64,000 nucleotides of DNA from Psychrobacter sp. 72-O-c (lineage in GTDB: Bacteria > Pseudomonadota > Gammaproteobacteria > Pseudomonadales > Moraxellaceae). Below the pieces are notes generated by a model, which was given only the letters and a program-made list of their open reading frames with translations, was not told the DNA's origin and searched no databases. The stretch covers positions 1 to 64,000 of the forward strand of contig NZ_CAJHBI010000017.1 of the NCBI RefSeq assembly GCF_904846605.1, in the 5' to 3' direction. Positions 9,764 through 20,812 of the stretch are shown in pieces. The first letter of the stretch is position 1; the number at the start of each line of letters is the position of its first letter. A program made the position numbers and the translations under genes.

Positions 9764-12700
9764 TTGAAAGATTTACTCGATATCATGCAAAGCCCTACCA
9801 GTAATGGTAACCATGAGTTTGATAGTATTCAAATTACTTTGGCCTCACCTGATGTTATTAAGTCATGGTCGCATGGCGAAGTCAAAAAGCCTGAAACGAT
9901 TAACTACCGTACGTTCAAACCTGAGCGTGATGGTCTATTTTGTGCCAAAATTTTTGGTCCAGTAAAAGACTTTGAATGTCTTTGTGGTAAATATAAGCGT
10001 CGTAAATTCCAAGGCGTTATCTGCGAAAAATGTGGCGTTGAAGTTACGACTGCTAAAGTGCGCCGTGATCGCATGGGTCATATTGATCTTGCCAGTCCAG
10101 TTGCGCACATTTGGTTCTTAAAATCATTACCAAGCCGCATTGGTTTGTTGCTTGATATGACCTTGCGTGATATTGAACGTGTTTTATATTTTGAAAGCTA
10201 CATCGTTACTGAGCCGGGTTTAACCAGCTTAGAGAAGTATCAATTGCTTGATGATGAAGACTATTTCAGAGCGCTGGAAGAATTTGGCGACGAGTTCATT
10301 GCTAAGATGGGTGCTGAAGCCGTCCGTGATCTATTAAAAGATATCGACTTAGATCTTGATATTGATGAGCTGCGCGAAGCCATTCCGCAAACCGGCTCTG
10401 AGACTAAGCTTAAAAAGATGTCTAAGCGTTTAAAATTATTAGAAGCTTTCCGTGATTCTAATAACAAGCCTGAATGGATGGTCATGACCATCTTGCCAGT
10501 ATTGCCGCCAGATTTGCGCCCACTAGTACCGCTAGAAGGCGGACGTTTTGCGACTTCAGATCTTAACGATCTCTATCGGCGCGTTATCAACCGTAACAAC
10601 CGTCTTAAGCGTCTACTTGAGCTGAGCGCCCCTGATATCATCGTGCGTAACGAAAAGCGTATGTTGCAAGAATCAGTTGATGCGTTGCTTGATAACGGTC
10701 GTCGTGGTCGCGCGATTACTGGTAGTAATAAGCGTCCGTTGAAATCTTTGGCCGATATGATCAAAGGTAAGCAAGGTCGTTTCCGTCAGAATCTACTGGG
10801 TAAACGTGTGGATTACTCTGGCCGTTCGGTCATCGTGGTAGGTCCAACGCTGCGTTTGCATCAGTGTGGTTTGCCTAAGAAAATGGCCCTTGAGCTATTC
10901 AAGCCATTTACTTATAACAAGCTATTATCACATGGTTTGGCGACTACGATTAAAGCGGCCAAGAAAATGGTCGAACGTGAAGAGCCACAAGTGTGGGATA
11001 TGCTGGCCATGGTTATCCGTGAGCATCCAGTACTTCTTAACCGTGCGCCAACGTTGCACCGTCTAGGTCTACAAGCATTTGAACCGGTATTGATCGAAGG
11101 TAAAGCCATCCAGCTACATCCGCTCGTCTGTACTGCGTTTAACGCTGATTTTGATGGTGACCAAATGGCGGTACACGTGCCATTGACCTTAGAAGCACAG
11201 CTTGAATCACGTGCCTTGATGATGTCAACCAACAACATCTTGTCGCCTGCTAACGGTGATCCAATCATCGTACCGTCACAAGATGTGGTCTTAGGTTTAT
11301 ATTACATCAGTCGCTCATCAATCAATGCGCAAGGCGAGGGCATGATTTTTGCCACCGTCAATGAAGCATTGCGCGCGATTGGCTCTAATGATTTGCATGT
11401 GAATGCCAAGATTAAAGTACGGGTTACTGAAACCCATATCGATGACGATGGCAATCACACTGAAGAAACCAGTATCAAAGATACCGTTGCCGGTCGCTTG
11501 CTTATCTGGAACATCATGCCGATGGGTATGGCGTTTGAAGAGTGTAATCAAGAGATGACTAAGAAAAACATCTCAGGTTTGATCAACTCCTGCTATCGTA
11601 AAGTGGGTGTGAAGGACAGCGTTATGTTCGCTGACCAATTAATGTATCTTGGTTTCGCACAAGCGACGCTATCTGGTGTGTCTATTGGTTTGGATGATAT
11701 GGTCATTCCGCCAAATAAAAAGCAAATCATTGAAGTTGCGGAAGCCGAAGTTCGCGAAATTGAAGATCAATTTGAGCAAGGTTTTGTGACCGCTGGTGAG
11801 CGCTATAACAAAGTAGTCGATATCTGGTCACGTACCAATGACAAAGTCGCCAAAGCGATGATGGATAACTTAGCAACCGATAAAGTTATCAATGCCCAAG
11901 GCGTTGAAGAAGAGCAAAAATCGTTCAACTCGATCTTTATCATGTCAGACTCCGGTGCTCGTGGTAGTGCCGCACAGATTCGACAGCTTGCAGGTATGCG
12001 TGGTTTGATGGCTAAGCCGGATGGCTCAATTATTGAGACCCCGATTAAAGCCAACTTCCGTGAGGGTTTGACCGTACTTCAGTACTTCATCTCAACGCAT
12101 GGTGCACGTAAAGGCTTGGCAGATACGGCTCTAAAAACAGCCAACTCAGGTTATCTAACTCGCCGTTTGGTTGATGTCGCACAAGATTTGGTCATTACCG
12201 GTGATGATTGTGGTACGGATCAAGGCTTGCTCATGAAGCCGCACATTCAAGGTGGCGAGATCATTGAAAAACTTGGTGATCTAGTGCTTGGCCGTGTGAC
12301 TGCTCGTGATGTGACCTATAACGATGATGAATCAAAAATCTTGATTCCAGTTGGCACCTTGATTGATGAGCATTGGGTCAATGTTCTTGATGAAAATGCA
12401 ATTGATGATATTTGGGTACGCTCAGTCATTACTTGTAATGTGGCACATGGTGTTTGTTCACAGTGTTATGGTCGTGACCTTGCCCGTGGTCATAAAGTTA
12501 ATATCGGTGAGTCAGTCGGTGTTATGGCTGCGCAGTCTATCGGTGAGCCGGGTACTCAGTTGACTATGCGTACTTTCCACGTGGGCGGAGCAGCAAGCTC
12601 AGCCTCTGTGGACAATAGCATCTCTGTACGCAATGCCGGTCAAGCGCATTTCGAAAACATGAAAACCGTTGAGCATACTGATGGCCATTTGGTTATCGTA

Positions 12701-13990
12701 TCGCGTTCAGCTGAGATTGCTTTAACCGATGAGCTAGGCCGTGAGCGTGAGCGTTATAAAGTTCCTTACGGTTCAAGCGTCCTCGTGAAACATGAAGATC
12801 AGGTCGAAGGTGGTCAGACTATCGCTAAATGGGATCCGCACACGCATCCTATTATTACTGAGTTTGCTGGTAAAGCGCGCTTTAGTGATATCACCGATGG
12901 TCTAACAGCGACTGTGAAAGTTGACGATGCTACTGGTATGAGCTCATTTGAGATTCTAGCGACTCGTGACCGTTCAAGCTCGGCCAAAGACTTACGTCCT
13001 GCTATTATTTTGAATACCGATGCTGGTAAAGAAGTGGTTTATTTCTTACCTGCTGAAACCATCATTCGTGTTGGCGATGGTGAAGAAGTTGCTGCTGGTT
13101 CAATTCTGGGCCGTGTACCACAAGCGTCTTCAGGAACTAAAGATATTACTGGTGGTCTACCACGAGTAGCTGATTTGTTCGAAGCCCGTCGTCCAAAAGA
13201 TCATGCCATCATGGCAGAGATGACTGGTGTGGTGAGCTTCGGTAAAGAAACCAAAGGTAAAAACCGCTTTATCATTACCAATGAAGAGGGTGAGGTTCAT
13301 GAAGAGCTGATTCCAAAATGGCGTCAAATCAACGTCTTTGAAAACGAGACGGTAGCGCGCGGAGAAGTGATCGCTGATGGTCCACAGAACCCGCATGATA
13401 TCTTACGTCTAAAAGGCCAAACGGCACTTGCTGACTATATCGTGAACGAAGTGCAAGATGTTTATCGCTTGCAAGGCGTAAAAATCAACGACAAGCACAT
13501 CGAAGTTATCATTCGTCAGATGCTGCGCAAAGTTGAGATCACTGATGGCGGCGATTCAAGCCACTTTAAAGGTGATCAGGTTGAGTTTGCAGATATCAAA
13601 GCCGTTAACGCTAAGTTGGCTGAAGAAGATAAATTCCCAGTCCAGTATGAGCGTCAATTACTTGGTATTACTAAAGCCAGTCTTGCGACTGAGAGCTTTA
13701 TCTCAGCGGCCTCGTTCCAAGAAACCACACGTGTCCTAACGGCTGCTGCGGTTACTGGTAAGATTGATGAACTACGCGGTCTCAAAGAAAACGTAGTTGT
13801 TGGTCGCTTGATTCCTGCTGGTACTGGGCTTGCTTATCACAAAGCTCGCAAAGATAAAGCAGAGCAAAAAGTTATCGATAAAGATCGTAATGCGGCATTT
13901 GATATGACCACTGCCAGTAGCGATAGTAAAGACTTCACTAGCTTTGATGAAGCATTTGCTCAAGAGCTGAATCAAGACAGTCAGTCTTAA
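9764..13990 (+). CDS. rpoC: DNA-directed RNA polymerase subunit beta'
   Basis: The 1408-residue beta' subunit carries the catalytic magnesium loop NADFDGD and the N-terminal zinc site (CLCGKY ... CEKCGVEV). The trigger-loop region and the second zinc site ([16 protein letters not shown]) are also present. Length agrees with E. coli (1407). The start is TTG at 9764, chosen because the protein then begins MKDLLDIMQ like its homologues and ACGGAG (9751-9756) is correctly spaced. A strong terminator follows the stop codon. Confidence 0.99.
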   Translation: MKDLLDIMQSPTSNGNHEFDSIQITLASPDVIKSWSHGEVKKPETINYRTFKPERDGLFCAKIFGPVKDFECLCGKYKRRKFQGVICEKCGVEVTTAKVRRDRMGHIDLASPVAHIWFLKSLPSRIGLLLDMTLRDIERVLYFESYIVTEPGLTSLEKYQLLDDEDYFRALEEFGDEFIAKMGAEAVRDLLKDIDLDLDIDELREAIPQTGSETKLKKMSKRLKLLEAFRDSNNKPEWMVMTILPVLPPDLRPLVPLEGGRFATSDLNDLYRRVINRNNRLKRLLELSAPDIIVRNEKRMLQESVDALLDNGRRGRAITGSNKRPLKSLADMIKGKQGRFRQNLLGKRVDYSGRSVIVVGPTLRLHQCGLPKKMALELFKPFTYNKLLSHGLATTIKAAKKMVEREEPQVWDMLAMVIREHPVLLNRAPTLHRLGLQAFEPVLIEGKAIQLHPLVCTAFNADFDGDQMAVHVPLTLEAQLESRALMMSTNNILSPANGDPIIVPSQDVVLGLYYISRSSINAQGEGMIFATVNEALRAIGSNDLHVNAKIKVRVTETHIDDDGNHTEETSIKDTVAGRLLIWNIMPMGMAFEECNQEMTKKNISGLINSCYRKVGVKDSVMFADQLMYLGFAQATLSGVSIGLDDMVIPPNKKQIIEVAEAEVREIEDQFEQGFVTAGERYNKVVDIWSRTNDKVAKAMMDNLATDKVINAQGVEEEQKSFNSIFIMSDSGARGSAAQIRQLAGMRGLMAKPDGSIIETPIKANFREGLTVLQYFISTHGARKGLADTALKTANSGYLTRRLVDVAQDLVITGDDCGTDQGLLMKPHIQGGEIIEKLGDLVLGRVTARDVTYNDDESKILIPVGTLIDEHWVNVLDENAIDDIWVRSVITCNVAHGVCSQCYGRDLARGHKVNIGESVGVMAAQSIGEPGTQLTMRTFHVGGAASSASVDNSISVRNAGQAHFENMKTVEHTDGHLVIVSRSAEIALTDELGRERERYKVPYGSSVLVKHEDQVEGGQTIAKWDPHTHPIITEFAGKARFSDITDGLTATVKVDDATGMSSFEILATRDRSSSAKDLRPAIILNTDAGKEVVYFLPAETIIRVGDGEEVAAGSILGRVPQASSGTKDITGGLPRVADLFEARRPKDHAIMAEMTGVVSFGKETKGKNRFIITNEEGEVHEELIPKWRQINVFENETVARGEVIADGPQNPHDILRLKGQTALADYIVNEVQDVYRLQGVKINDKHIEVIIRQMLRKVEITDGGDSSHFKGDQVEFADIKAVNAKLAEEDKFPVQYERQLLGITKASLATESFISAASFQETTRVLTAAAVTGKIDELRGLKENVVVGRLIPAGTGLAYHKARKDKAEQKVIDKDRNAAFDMTTASSDSKDFTSFDEAFAQELNQDSQS

Positions 13991-14020
13991 TAGCGTTTAA
14001 CGAAACATTATGATTAAAGT

Positions 14021-14050
14021 AAAAAAGCCAGCCACGTAGCTGGCTTTTTT
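14021..14050 (+). terminator. Terminator of the rpoBC operon
   Basis: AAAAAAGCCAGC and GCTGGCTTTTTT form a perfect stem around the loop CACGTA, 30 nt after the rpoC stop codon. Confidence 0.93.
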
Positions 14051-14179
14051 ATGCCTTTAAAAAAGTGAAAAAAAATCGTCACTATAGCCAAGAAAATAGT
14101 ACACTAAAAAACCAGCTTTATAAGTCGTGGCTGTTTTTGATTAATATGAGTTCGTTATTAATATAAGGATAAAAGGCGT

Positions 14180-14707
14180 ATGGCAGGTAAAACTCGCGTT
14201 GCCAAATATCAAGCAGATCGTACCAATCAAAAGTTATATTTTTGTCGTCTGGCCTGTCAAGCTGCGGGTAGCAGTAATGATAAACAGCACTATCAAGCAC
14301 ACTGTGAGACGGCTATCTTTCATTTGCATGGCACTTTTTTGGCATTATTGCAGGAGCTGAGTCATTTTTATGGTTTGACCATGACGGCACCAACGTTGGC
14401 AGATATCGAGCAAGCGTTGAACGATCGTACGCAAGTCTCACCAGAAGTACAGCGTCTACAGCAGTTGCAACAACAAGGGTTTTTAGCGAATATCGAGCGC
14501 GCTTATCAACGCTGCTTGTATGCCGTACCCTCTGACAACTCAGCTGATGACAGTGTAAGTACTACTGAGACACAATCACGGGACATCATCGTCAATGTGG
14601 TTACTTTATCGAATCAATGGTTACCGGATGAAGCGACCATACGTGAATGGCGACAGCAGTTTTTAGAGCTCATCGAGCAATTACGTGCGGGGATGGTAGA
14701 ATTTTAG
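14180..14707 (+). CDS. DUF6586-like protein of unknown function
   Basis: The 175-residue protein begins MAGKTRVAKYQADRTNQKLY and resembles small Pseudomonas/Acinetobacter proteins grouped as DUF6586, which start with a TNQK-type motif and contain a helical segment like AIFHLHGTFLALLQELSHFY. It is predicted soluble, with no signal peptide or membrane helix and no catalytic motif I recognise. A Shine-Dalgarno-like AAGGA lies upstream. It stands alone between the rpoC terminator and a bidirectional terminator. The family assignment comes from remembered pattern only; function is unknown. Confidence 0.75.
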   Translation: MAGKTRVAKYQADRTNQKLYFCRLACQAAGSSNDKQHYQAHCETAIFHLHGTFLALLQELSHFYGLTMTAPTLADIEQALNDRTQVSPEVQRLQQLQQQGFLANIERAYQRCLYAVPSDNSADDSVSTTETQSRDIIVNVVTLSNQWLPDEATIREWRQQFLELIEQLRAGMVEF

Positions 14708-14817
14708 ACGTGATATCGAAGGTAGCATAAACAGCCAGTTAATAAACATGCATAATATAACTGTTTAAACGATAAAAGTAAGTAGGGTAGGGTTTATTTG
14801 CTCTTAGTAGGACCAAT

Positions 14818-14856
14818 AAAAATGCTTGTTCAGCTATTACTGAACAAGCATTTTTT
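14818..14856. terminator. Bidirectional terminator between DUF6586 gene and mrcA
   Basis: AAAAATGCTTGTTCAG and CTGAACAAGCATTTTT pair perfectly around the loop CTATTA, with A-run and T-run flanks, so it can end transcripts of both converging genes. Confidence 0.9.
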
Positions 14857-14883
14857 ACGCGTTAAACATCAATAGCGGCTTTT

Positions 14884-14915
14884 TAATCTAAGGAGCTTCT
14901 AATCTAAGGAGCTTT
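14884..14915. repeat. 16-bp tandem duplication beside the mrcA stop codon
   Basis: TAATCTAAGGAGCTTC (14884-14899) is followed directly by TAATCTAAGGAGCTTT (14900-14915); only the last base differs. It lies in the 3' untranslated side of mrcA and has no evident function. Confidence 0.9.
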
Positions 14916-14935
14916 TAATAGCTAGGCCTATTGCT

Positions 14936-17617
14936 TTATTCTGGCAGCGGCGGCATACGCTCAGCGGGTGTTACTGATAGTTGGTTTTGCGGCACACTAC
15001 CGCTATTACGTTTTGGTGTTGTGGGTTTATCTGATGGGTTATCTGACGGTTCAGTAGGCTCAGGCTCAGGCTCAGGCGTTTTACGCTGCTGAGTTTTGGG
15101 CTTAACCGGTTTTGCCACTGTACGGGTATCTACATCCTTACCATCAGGAGCGATAATGCCGTCATCAGACATCTCTATCACTTGCTGCTTTTGTTTCTGG
15201 GATTTAGCACGGTTATTAATAGATACCCATTGGGTAGGGGTATCTTCAAGCTGTGCTTTCATAAAGTCCATCCATACCGGTAACGCTGCTACTCCGCCAT
15301 ATTCACGGCGACCTAAAGTTGATGGCTGATCAAAGCCCATCCATACTACGGTAGCATTGGTCGGATGAAATCCTGCAAACCACGCATCTTTGGCCTCGTT
15401 GGTGGTTCCGGTCTTACCTCCGATATCGCTACGACCTAAGGCTTTCGCCCGCACTCCTGTACCGCGCTGTATCACATCACGTAAGATATCTGCCATATCA
15501 TAAGCAACCCGCGACTTTATAATTCGCGGTGCTTGTATAGCACGTAGGTGTTGGACTACTGGCGCTTTTAGACGATCTGCTGCTGGGGTTGCATCATAAA
15601 CACTTAAATTGAGAGCCGCACTTTTTTGTTGAGTATTATTTTGTTCTATATTCTCATCATTCTCTGAATTTTGCTCTTCAGTAGCTGCTTGCTCGTTATT
15701 AGAATCAGTAGCAGCGTCTTTATCTTCAGCCGATTTATTATAATCTTCAATTAGCTTTTTATTGAGCTCATCGACTTGCTCGTTAAAACATAAGGCACAA
15801 GCTTGCTGCGGATTGGCTTGAAATAACAGCTTATTCTCATAATTATAGATTTGTTCGATAAAATAAGGTTGTACGCGGTGACCACCATTGGCAAAGGTTG
15901 CATAAGCAGTGGCCATTTGTAAAGGCGTTGCTTGTCCTGTACCGAGAGCCAGTGACAAGGTTGTTGGTAGCTTTTCTTTATCTAAACCAAACTGATCTAA
16001 TAAATCGCGAGTACCTGAAATACCAATAGCTTGTAGCAGGCGGATCGACACTAGATTACGCGATAAGTATAGACCCCGACGCAAAGTAATATCCCCTAAA
16101 AAACGATCGTCAGAGTTTTTAGGTTCCCAATCTCCTACTTGAATAGGGCGGTCTGAAACAATACTATCAGGACGATAACCTTTTTCTAAAGCCGCTGTAT
16201 AAACCAGAGGCTTAATGATTGAACCCGGTTGCCGCCAACCTTGTAGCGCGCGGTTAAATTTACTATGGTTAAAATCAAAACCGCCGACTAAAGCATTGAC
16301 AGCTCCGGTCTCCGGATCTAAAGATACCAAGCTGCCTTGTATATCAGGTATTTGTGTCAGTTGCCAATTGCCGTTAGCGGTGGGTATTAGTCGGATAATA
16401 TCATTTTCACTAACGATCTGTTGTGCATTATCAGGAAGATAGCCGATACGGTCCGCTGAAAAATACTTGCGTGCCCAGCTCATCCCATCCCAGTTAACTG
16501 TCACAATTTCACCAGAGGGTATTTTTGCCTCAAAACTACGTGAGTTGACTTTAGTCACTTTGGCAGGAGACATACTGCTATAACGGCGGAAATTTTCAAG
16601 GGGTTCGTCTTTAGCCTCAGCACCGCGCCAACCATGACGATGCTCATAAGCAATCAGACCGGTTAGGATGGCGGCTTCGGCTTCGACTTGTGCTTCGCTG
16701 TCAACTGTTAGTCGCACACGCCAGCCCCCATTTACCACTTGTTCGCCGTAGCGATTGACCAATGCATAGCGGGTCATTTCTGCCAAATACGGCATATTGA
16801 CATCAAGCTTTTCTTGATACAAATTAAGGCCGACGGGTGAGTTAATAGCGTCGTCATATTGAGCTTTATTGATATAGTCCAGTTCATGCATACGGCCAAT
16901 GATCCAGTTACGCCGAGTAAGAGCACGGCTAGGATTGGCGACCGGGTTGTACTTAGAAGGCGCTTTTGGTAAACCTGCTAACATTGCCATCTCAGCAATA
17001 GTAAGGTTCTCTAATGATTTGCTATAGTATTTTCTGGCAGCGGCGCGGATACCATAAGCCCCTTCGCCTAAATAGATCTTATTGACATAAAGAGTCAAAA
17101 TATCATTTTTGCTTAGCTCGTCCTCTATCTTACGGGCCAAAAATAGCTCAGTAAGTTTACGGTTTAAGGTACGCTCTGGGCTCAAAAAGTAATTTTTGGC
17201 AACCTGCATGGTAATGGTTGAGCCACCGGTTTGAGTGTCGTCATCAGTAACCACTTCGGTAACCGCGCGTCCGAGGCCTGTGATGCTAATACCACTATGT
17301 TGGAAGAAAGAGGAATCTTCAGCCGCTAAAAAGGCATGAGTTAGGTCTTCAGGAATGTCTTCAAAAGTGACAGGTAAAGATAGGCGATTGCCATATTGAC
17401 CAATTAATTTGTCATCGCGGCTGTAAATCTGTAGGGGCATCTCCAAATTCGCGGTCTTAATCTCTTGAATGCTGGGTAGAGTTGGCGATATATACATGGC
17501 CATACCATAAAAGCCAATAGGCACAGCAAGTGCTAAGACGACGGCCAATGCCAGACAGGCAATAACTAGCCCCACTAAAGAGCGAATGAGACGAGCGGTA
17601 GCATTTTTTTTGGTCAT
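14936..17617 (-). CDS. mrcA: Penicillin-binding protein 1A (class A PBP)
   Basis: This bifunctional peptidoglycan synthase polymerises glycan strands and cross-links peptides in the periplasm. The 893-residue protein has one N-terminal membrane anchor (about 11-42) and a glycosyltransferase domain with Glu100 in AFLAAEDSSFFQHSG and GGSTITMQVAKNYFLSPERT. The transpeptidase domain carries SxxK (GSIIKPLVY), SRN (LYLSRNLVS) and KTGTT. Inside the transpeptidase part, about residues 620-670, sits a low-complexity Asn/Gln/Glu/Asp insertion just after a CALC pair, and the C-terminus is a Pro/Glu/Thr-rich tail. It is transcribed divergently from pilM, as in many gammaproteobacteria. The ATG start lacks a strong Shine-Dalgarno. 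Confidence 0.97.
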   Translation of the reverse strand: MTKKNATARLIRSLVGLVIACLALAVVLALAVPIGFYGMAMYISPTLPSIQEIKTANLEMPLQIYSRDDKLIGQYGNRLSLPVTFEDIPEDLTHAFLAAEDSSFFQHSGISITGLGRAVTEVVTDDDTQTGGSTITMQVAKNYFLSPERTLNRKLTELFLARKIEDELSKNDILTLYVNKIYLGEGAYGIRAAARKYYSKSLENLTIAEMAMLAGLPKAPSKYNPVANPSRALTRRNWIIGRMHELDYINKAQYDDAINSPVGLNLYQEKLDVNMPYLAEMTRYALVNRYGEQVVNGGWRVRLTVDSEAQVEAEAAILTGLIAYEHRHGWRGAEAKDEPLENFRRYSSMSPAKVTKVNSRSFEAKIPSGEIVTVNWDGMSWARKYFSADRIGYLPDNAQQIVSENDIIRLIPTANGNWQLTQIPDIQGSLVSLDPETGAVNALVGGFDFNHSKFNRALQGWRQPGSIIKPLVYTAALEKGYRPDSIVSDRPIQVGDWEPKNSDDRFLGDITLRRGLYLSRNLVSIRLLQAIGISGTRDLLDQFGLDKEKLPTTLSLALGTGQATPLQMATAYATFANGGHRVQPYFIEQIYNYENKLLFQANPQQACALCFNEQVDELNKKLIEDYNKSAEDKDAATDSNNEQAATEEQNSENDENIEQNNTQQKSAALNLSVYDATPAADRLKAPVVQHLRAIQAPRIIKSRVAYDMADILRDVIQRGTGVRAKALGRSDIGGKTGTTNEAKDAWFAGFHPTNATVVWMGFDQPSTLGRREYGGVAALPVWMDFMKAQLEDTPTQWVSINNRAKSQKQKQQVIEMSDDGIIAPDGKDVDTRTVAKPVKPKTQQRKTPEPEPEPTEPSDNPSDKPTTPKRNSGSVPQNQLSVTPAERMPPLPE

Positions 17618-17776
17618 AATAAGACTTATTGGTTAAAATTTGCAACAAATGAAGTATTATACCTTGAACAAAATAGCCAGGTTATACTAAAAGTGTAATT
17701 GGGCCTGAATTGTTTTTTAAATACTTGAATCTGTCTATTAAGTAACGTATTGTATTCAATTATTACAAATGTTATA

Positions 17777-17782
17777 TATAAT
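17777..17782 (+). promoter_or_regulatory. Candidate -10 element of the pilM operon
   Basis: TATAAT occurs in an AT-rich run 37 nt before the pilM start, in the 201-nt divergent mrcA-pilM region. The best -35 candidate (TTCAAT, 17755-17760, 16-nt spacing) is poor, so the promoter is tentative. Confidence 0.35.
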
Positions 17783-17818
17783 TGTTAGATTTTACATTCC
17801 ATATAAGGTGTAGAGCTT

Positions 17819-18874
17819 TTGAGGCTATTTTCTTCCAAGAATCGACATTTGATTGGGGTAGATGTTTGTGCTACTTCAGTAAAGCTAGTTGATATACAGC
17901 GCCAGCAAGGAATATTCCACCTAAAATCATATGGTATCGAAAAATTACCCTTAGGCGTAGTGGTTGATAAACTTATTGTAGATACCGAAGCGGTTGGAAA
18001 TATCATCGCTAGTTTAGCACGTCGCTGTCAGGTAGCTGGCAGCGATGCTGCAACCGCAGTCTCAGGGTCAGCAGTGATTACTAAAGTTATTGATATGGAT
18101 ATGGTGCTTAATGACATTGAACGTGAAGCTCAAATTCGTTTGGATGCCGATCAATATATCCCTTATCCGCTAGAAGATGTCAATTTAGACTTTGAAGTAC
18201 TAGGTCCGTCTTTAATAGACGATAACATGGTACAAGTCTTGCTGGCGGCCTCGCGCTCAGAAAACGTAGATCAACGGGTCGATGCCCTGACCTTTGGTGG
18301 TTTGCAAACTAAAATTATAGATATTGAAACGCATGCTATCGAGCGTGCTTTTGGGCTTATGGTAGACAATTTGCCCAATATGCCAGAGCTGGTTGCTTTA
18401 GTCGATATTGGACACAATCAAACCACTTTGTATGTCGCTAAAAACGGTGAATTTGTTTATAGCCGAGAGCAGTTGTTCGGTGGCAGTCAGCTGACAGAGG
18501 CAATCCAAAACCGCTATGGCTTATCATCTGAAGAGGCGACCATTAGTAAGCGTGAACGCACTTTGCCTGATGATTACTATCCTGAAGTTTTAACTCCTTT
18601 TATGGAAAACGCGATTCAACAAATTACCCGATCTTTACAGTTTTATTTTTCCTCGAGCCAGTACAGTAGCATTGACCATGTAGTGATCGCCGGTGGTAGC
18701 AGCTCTATTCCCGGTTTTGCAGGCATGATACAACAGAAGCTTGGCGTAACTGTCAGCGTAGCCAATCCATTTATAAATATGACCATTGATCCGTATGTGG
18801 ATAGTGAGCAGCTTGCAATTGATGCGCCAATTTTAATGGCCGCTTGCGGTCTGGCGTTAAGGAACTTTGACTAA
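17819..18874 (+). CDS. pilM: Type IV pilus assembly protein PilM
   Basis: PilM is the actin-like cytoplasmic protein that binds the PilN N-terminus under the type IV pilus alignment complex. The 351-residue product has the actin-fold ATPase pattern: an N-terminal LIGVDVCATSVKLVDIQ, a second phosphate loop ALVDIGHNQTTLYV and the adenosine-site glycine motif VVIAGGSSSIPGF. The start is TTG at 17819, with AAGGTG eight bases upstream, and matches the N-terminus of homologues. It overlaps pilN by one base (TAATG) and leads the pilMNOPQ operon. Confidence 0.95.
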   Translation: MRLFSSKNRHLIGVDVCATSVKLVDIQRQQGIFHLKSYGIEKLPLGVVVDKLIVDTEAVGNIIASLARRCQVAGSDAATAVSGSAVITKVIDMDMVLNDIEREAQIRLDADQYIPYPLEDVNLDFEVLGPSLIDDNMVQVLLAASRSENVDQRVDALTFGGLQTKIIDIETHAIERAFGLMVDNLPNMPELVALVDIGHNQTTLYVAKNGEFVYSREQLFGGSQLTEAIQNRYGLSSEEATISKRERTLPDDYYPEVLTPFMENAIQQITRSLQFYFSSSQYSSIDHVVIAGGSSSIPGFAGMIQQKLGVTVSVANPFINMTIDPYVDSEQLAIDAPILMAACGLALRNFD

Positions 18875-19533
18875 TGGCTCGTATTAACCTATTGCCATGG
18901 CGGCAAGAAGAGCGCGAACGCCGCAACAAAGAATTCATTACCTTAGTCGTTGCAGTGACTCTACTCGCGTTATTGGCTGCATTTGCTTCATGGAGCTATT
19001 TTAAAAATGAGCTTGATGAACAACGCGATGCCAATGCGCTGATTGTACAAGAGAACAACCGCTTAGATACTGTGCTGACGGACATTGATAGTCTAGAGCA
19101 GCGCCGCGAAAATATTATCTCACGTATGCAAGTTATCCAAGATCTACAAGGTCGGCGTCCCGTCCCTGTCCGTTTATGGGATGATCTAGCCAAAGCTATA
19201 CCCGCAGCGCTCTATCTAAATAATCTCAAGCGTGAAGGTGACCTGCTGACGCTAACCGGTCTTGCAGACAACCCGAACATCGTATCAAGTTTGATTCGTA
19301 ATCTTGATAGTAGTAAGTGGATGGGTGACTCGGCTGTTCGTAACATTCAGCAAAATATTAGCGCTTATGAGACCGCACCTGCTCTTAATCAGACCACTAC
19401 TACGGGTGAACAGCCACGTCCAATTTATCCTGAAGACAGTTATGTGCAGTTTGTGGTGACCACAAAAGTGCAGTCAGAAACCGCCGCACCCGCTGAAACT
19501 GACAGTAGCACTGGGCTTGGAGGTGAATTATGA
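18874..19533 (+). CDS. pilN: Type IV pilus assembly protein PilN
   Basis: PilN is an inner-membrane protein whose short cytoplasmic N-terminus docks on PilM and whose periplasmic part pairs with PilO. The 219 residues start MARINLLPWRQEERERR, where INLLPWR is the family's PilM-binding motif, followed by one membrane helix (about 22-42), a coiled-coil stretch and a ferredoxin-like periplasmic domain. The C-terminus is extended and Thr/Ala/Glu-rich. It overlaps both neighbours (one base with pilM, four with pilO), so translation is coupled. Confidence 0.95.
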   Translation: MARINLLPWRQEERERRNKEFITLVVAVTLLALLAAFASWSYFKNELDEQRDANALIVQENNRLDTVLTDIDSLEQRRENIISRMQVIQDLQGRRPVPVRLWDDLAKAIPAALYLNNLKREGDLLTLTGLADNPNIVSSLIRNLDSSKWMGDSAVRNIQQNISAYETAPALNQTTTTGEQPRPIYPEDSYVQFVVTTKVQSETAAPAETDSSTGLGGEL

Positions 19534-20252
19534 AGTTTAGCCGCAAAAAAAGCCTAATCAAAACCAAAAAAGCCGCTGTACGCCCTAAAAAACAGTTCAA
19601 TCTTAATGAATTTCGGCGTAGCTTTGAGTCATTAGATTCTGAAAACTACGGCAGCTGGCCCTTGCCTGTTAAAGTAACGGTGATTGCATTTATTGTCGCT
19701 CTTATTGCTGCTCTATCATGGGCGTTACCGATTAGCAGTAAAATCGATGATATTAAAGCTGCTGAAAGTGAGCAGCAAACTTTGCTCGATAGCTACCGCG
19801 AAAAAGAATCGCGTGCCCGCCACTTGGAAGCTTATAAAGCACAAGTTATTCAAATGGAAACTGAGTTTAATACCTTACTCGATCAGCTACCAAAAGACAC
19901 CCGCGTGTCAGAGCTGGTAGAGGGTATTAATATGACCGGAGTAGGTAGCAACATACGCTTTCAAGACATTTCGGTGGAAGCTGAAATCGAAAACGAGTTC
20001 TTTATTGAACAGCCTATTCGTATCGCTGCGTTAGGGGAATACCATCAGTTTGGTAGCTTCATCAGTGGTCTTGCCGCCTTACCGCGCATTATTACTATGC
20101 ACGATTTTGAAGTCAGTAATCCCCAGCCCAGCTTAGATGTCTTACCGGAGCTTAATTTGGTATTACAGACTAAAACCTATCGCTCAAAAGAAGCGGCGAC
20201 TGAAGTTGACGAGACCGTCGCTACGGCTGATGACAATGCAGGAGGCAACTGA
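19530..20252 (+). CDS. pilO: Type IV pilus assembly protein PilO
   Basis: PilO forms the periplasmic heterodimer with PilN in the alignment complex that links the pilus motor to the secretin. The 240-residue protein has a basic cytoplasmic N-terminus (about 1-50), one membrane helix (about 51-70), a coiled coil and the PilO core (TRVSELVEGINMTGVGSNIR, then EYHQFGSFISGLAALPRI). The ATG overlaps the pilN stop by four bases and the gene shares one base with pilP. Confidence 0.95.
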   Translation: MKFSRKKSLIKTKKAAVRPKKQFNLNEFRRSFESLDSENYGSWPLPVKVTVIAFIVALIAALSWALPISSKIDDIKAAESEQQTLLDSYREKESRARHLEAYKAQVIQMETEFNTLLDQLPKDTRVSELVEGINMTGVGSNIRFQDISVEAEIENEFFIEQPIRIAALGEYHQFGSFISGLAALPRIITMHDFEVSNPQPSLDVLPELNLVLQTKTYRSKEAATEVDETVATADDNAGGN

Positions 20253-20785
20253 TGATTGTCAAAAAACTGCCTACGCTGCTGATGTTAAGTGTCACCGTCT
20301 TATGGCTGACTGGCTGTAGCGATCGTATTGGGATGGCGGAGCAAGCGATGGCTGAGGTACGTAACCAGCCGGCGCAGGCTATTGAGCCGCCGCCAAAAGC
20401 TGAGCTGGTAGAGGATTTCGTCTATAGTGCCAATATGCTACGCAGCCCATTCTTGCCACCAAGCTTAGTCAATGTACAAAGCCCTACTGCCCCTATTGAT
20501 GGTGTGCGACCTGATATCACGCGGACAAAAGAACCACTCGAACAATATGAGCTAACGCAACTGACCTTTAGCGGTATGATAATCTCACCCGAGGGCCAGC
20601 AGTATGCGTTGGTACAGCGTCCTGACGGCTCGGTTGCTAGTGTCAAAGTGGGTGATTATCTTGGATTAAATGACGGCCGTATTGTTGAAATCACGCCGAC
20701 CCAGATTAATTTGATTGAAATTGTGCCAGACAGCCGCGCAGGGTTTGTTGAAAAACCCCAGTCGCTGGTTTCTCCTATAAGTTAA
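20252..20785 (+). CDS. pilP: Type IV pilus lipoprotein PilP
   Basis: PilP is an inner-membrane lipoprotein that binds PilN/PilO and the periplasmic domains of the PilQ secretin. The 177-residue protein has a lipoprotein signal with lipobox LTGC (Cys22), a disordered linker and the C-terminal beta domain (QLTFSGMIISPEGQQYALVQ, then GDYLGLNDGRIVEITPTQI). It overlaps pilO by one base and precedes pilQ by 27 nt. Confidence 0.95.
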   Translation: MIVKKLPTLLMLSVTVLWLTGCSDRIGMAEQAMAEVRNQPAQAIEPPPKAELVEDFVYSANMLRSPFLPPSLVNVQSPTAPIDGVRPDITRTKEPLEQYELTQLTFSGMIISPEGQQYALVQRPDGSVASVKVGDYLGLNDGRIVEITPTQINLIEIVPDSRAGFVEKPQSLVSPIS

Positions 20786-20812
20786 GTCGGCAGATTTTTT
20801 GAGGAATAAATA

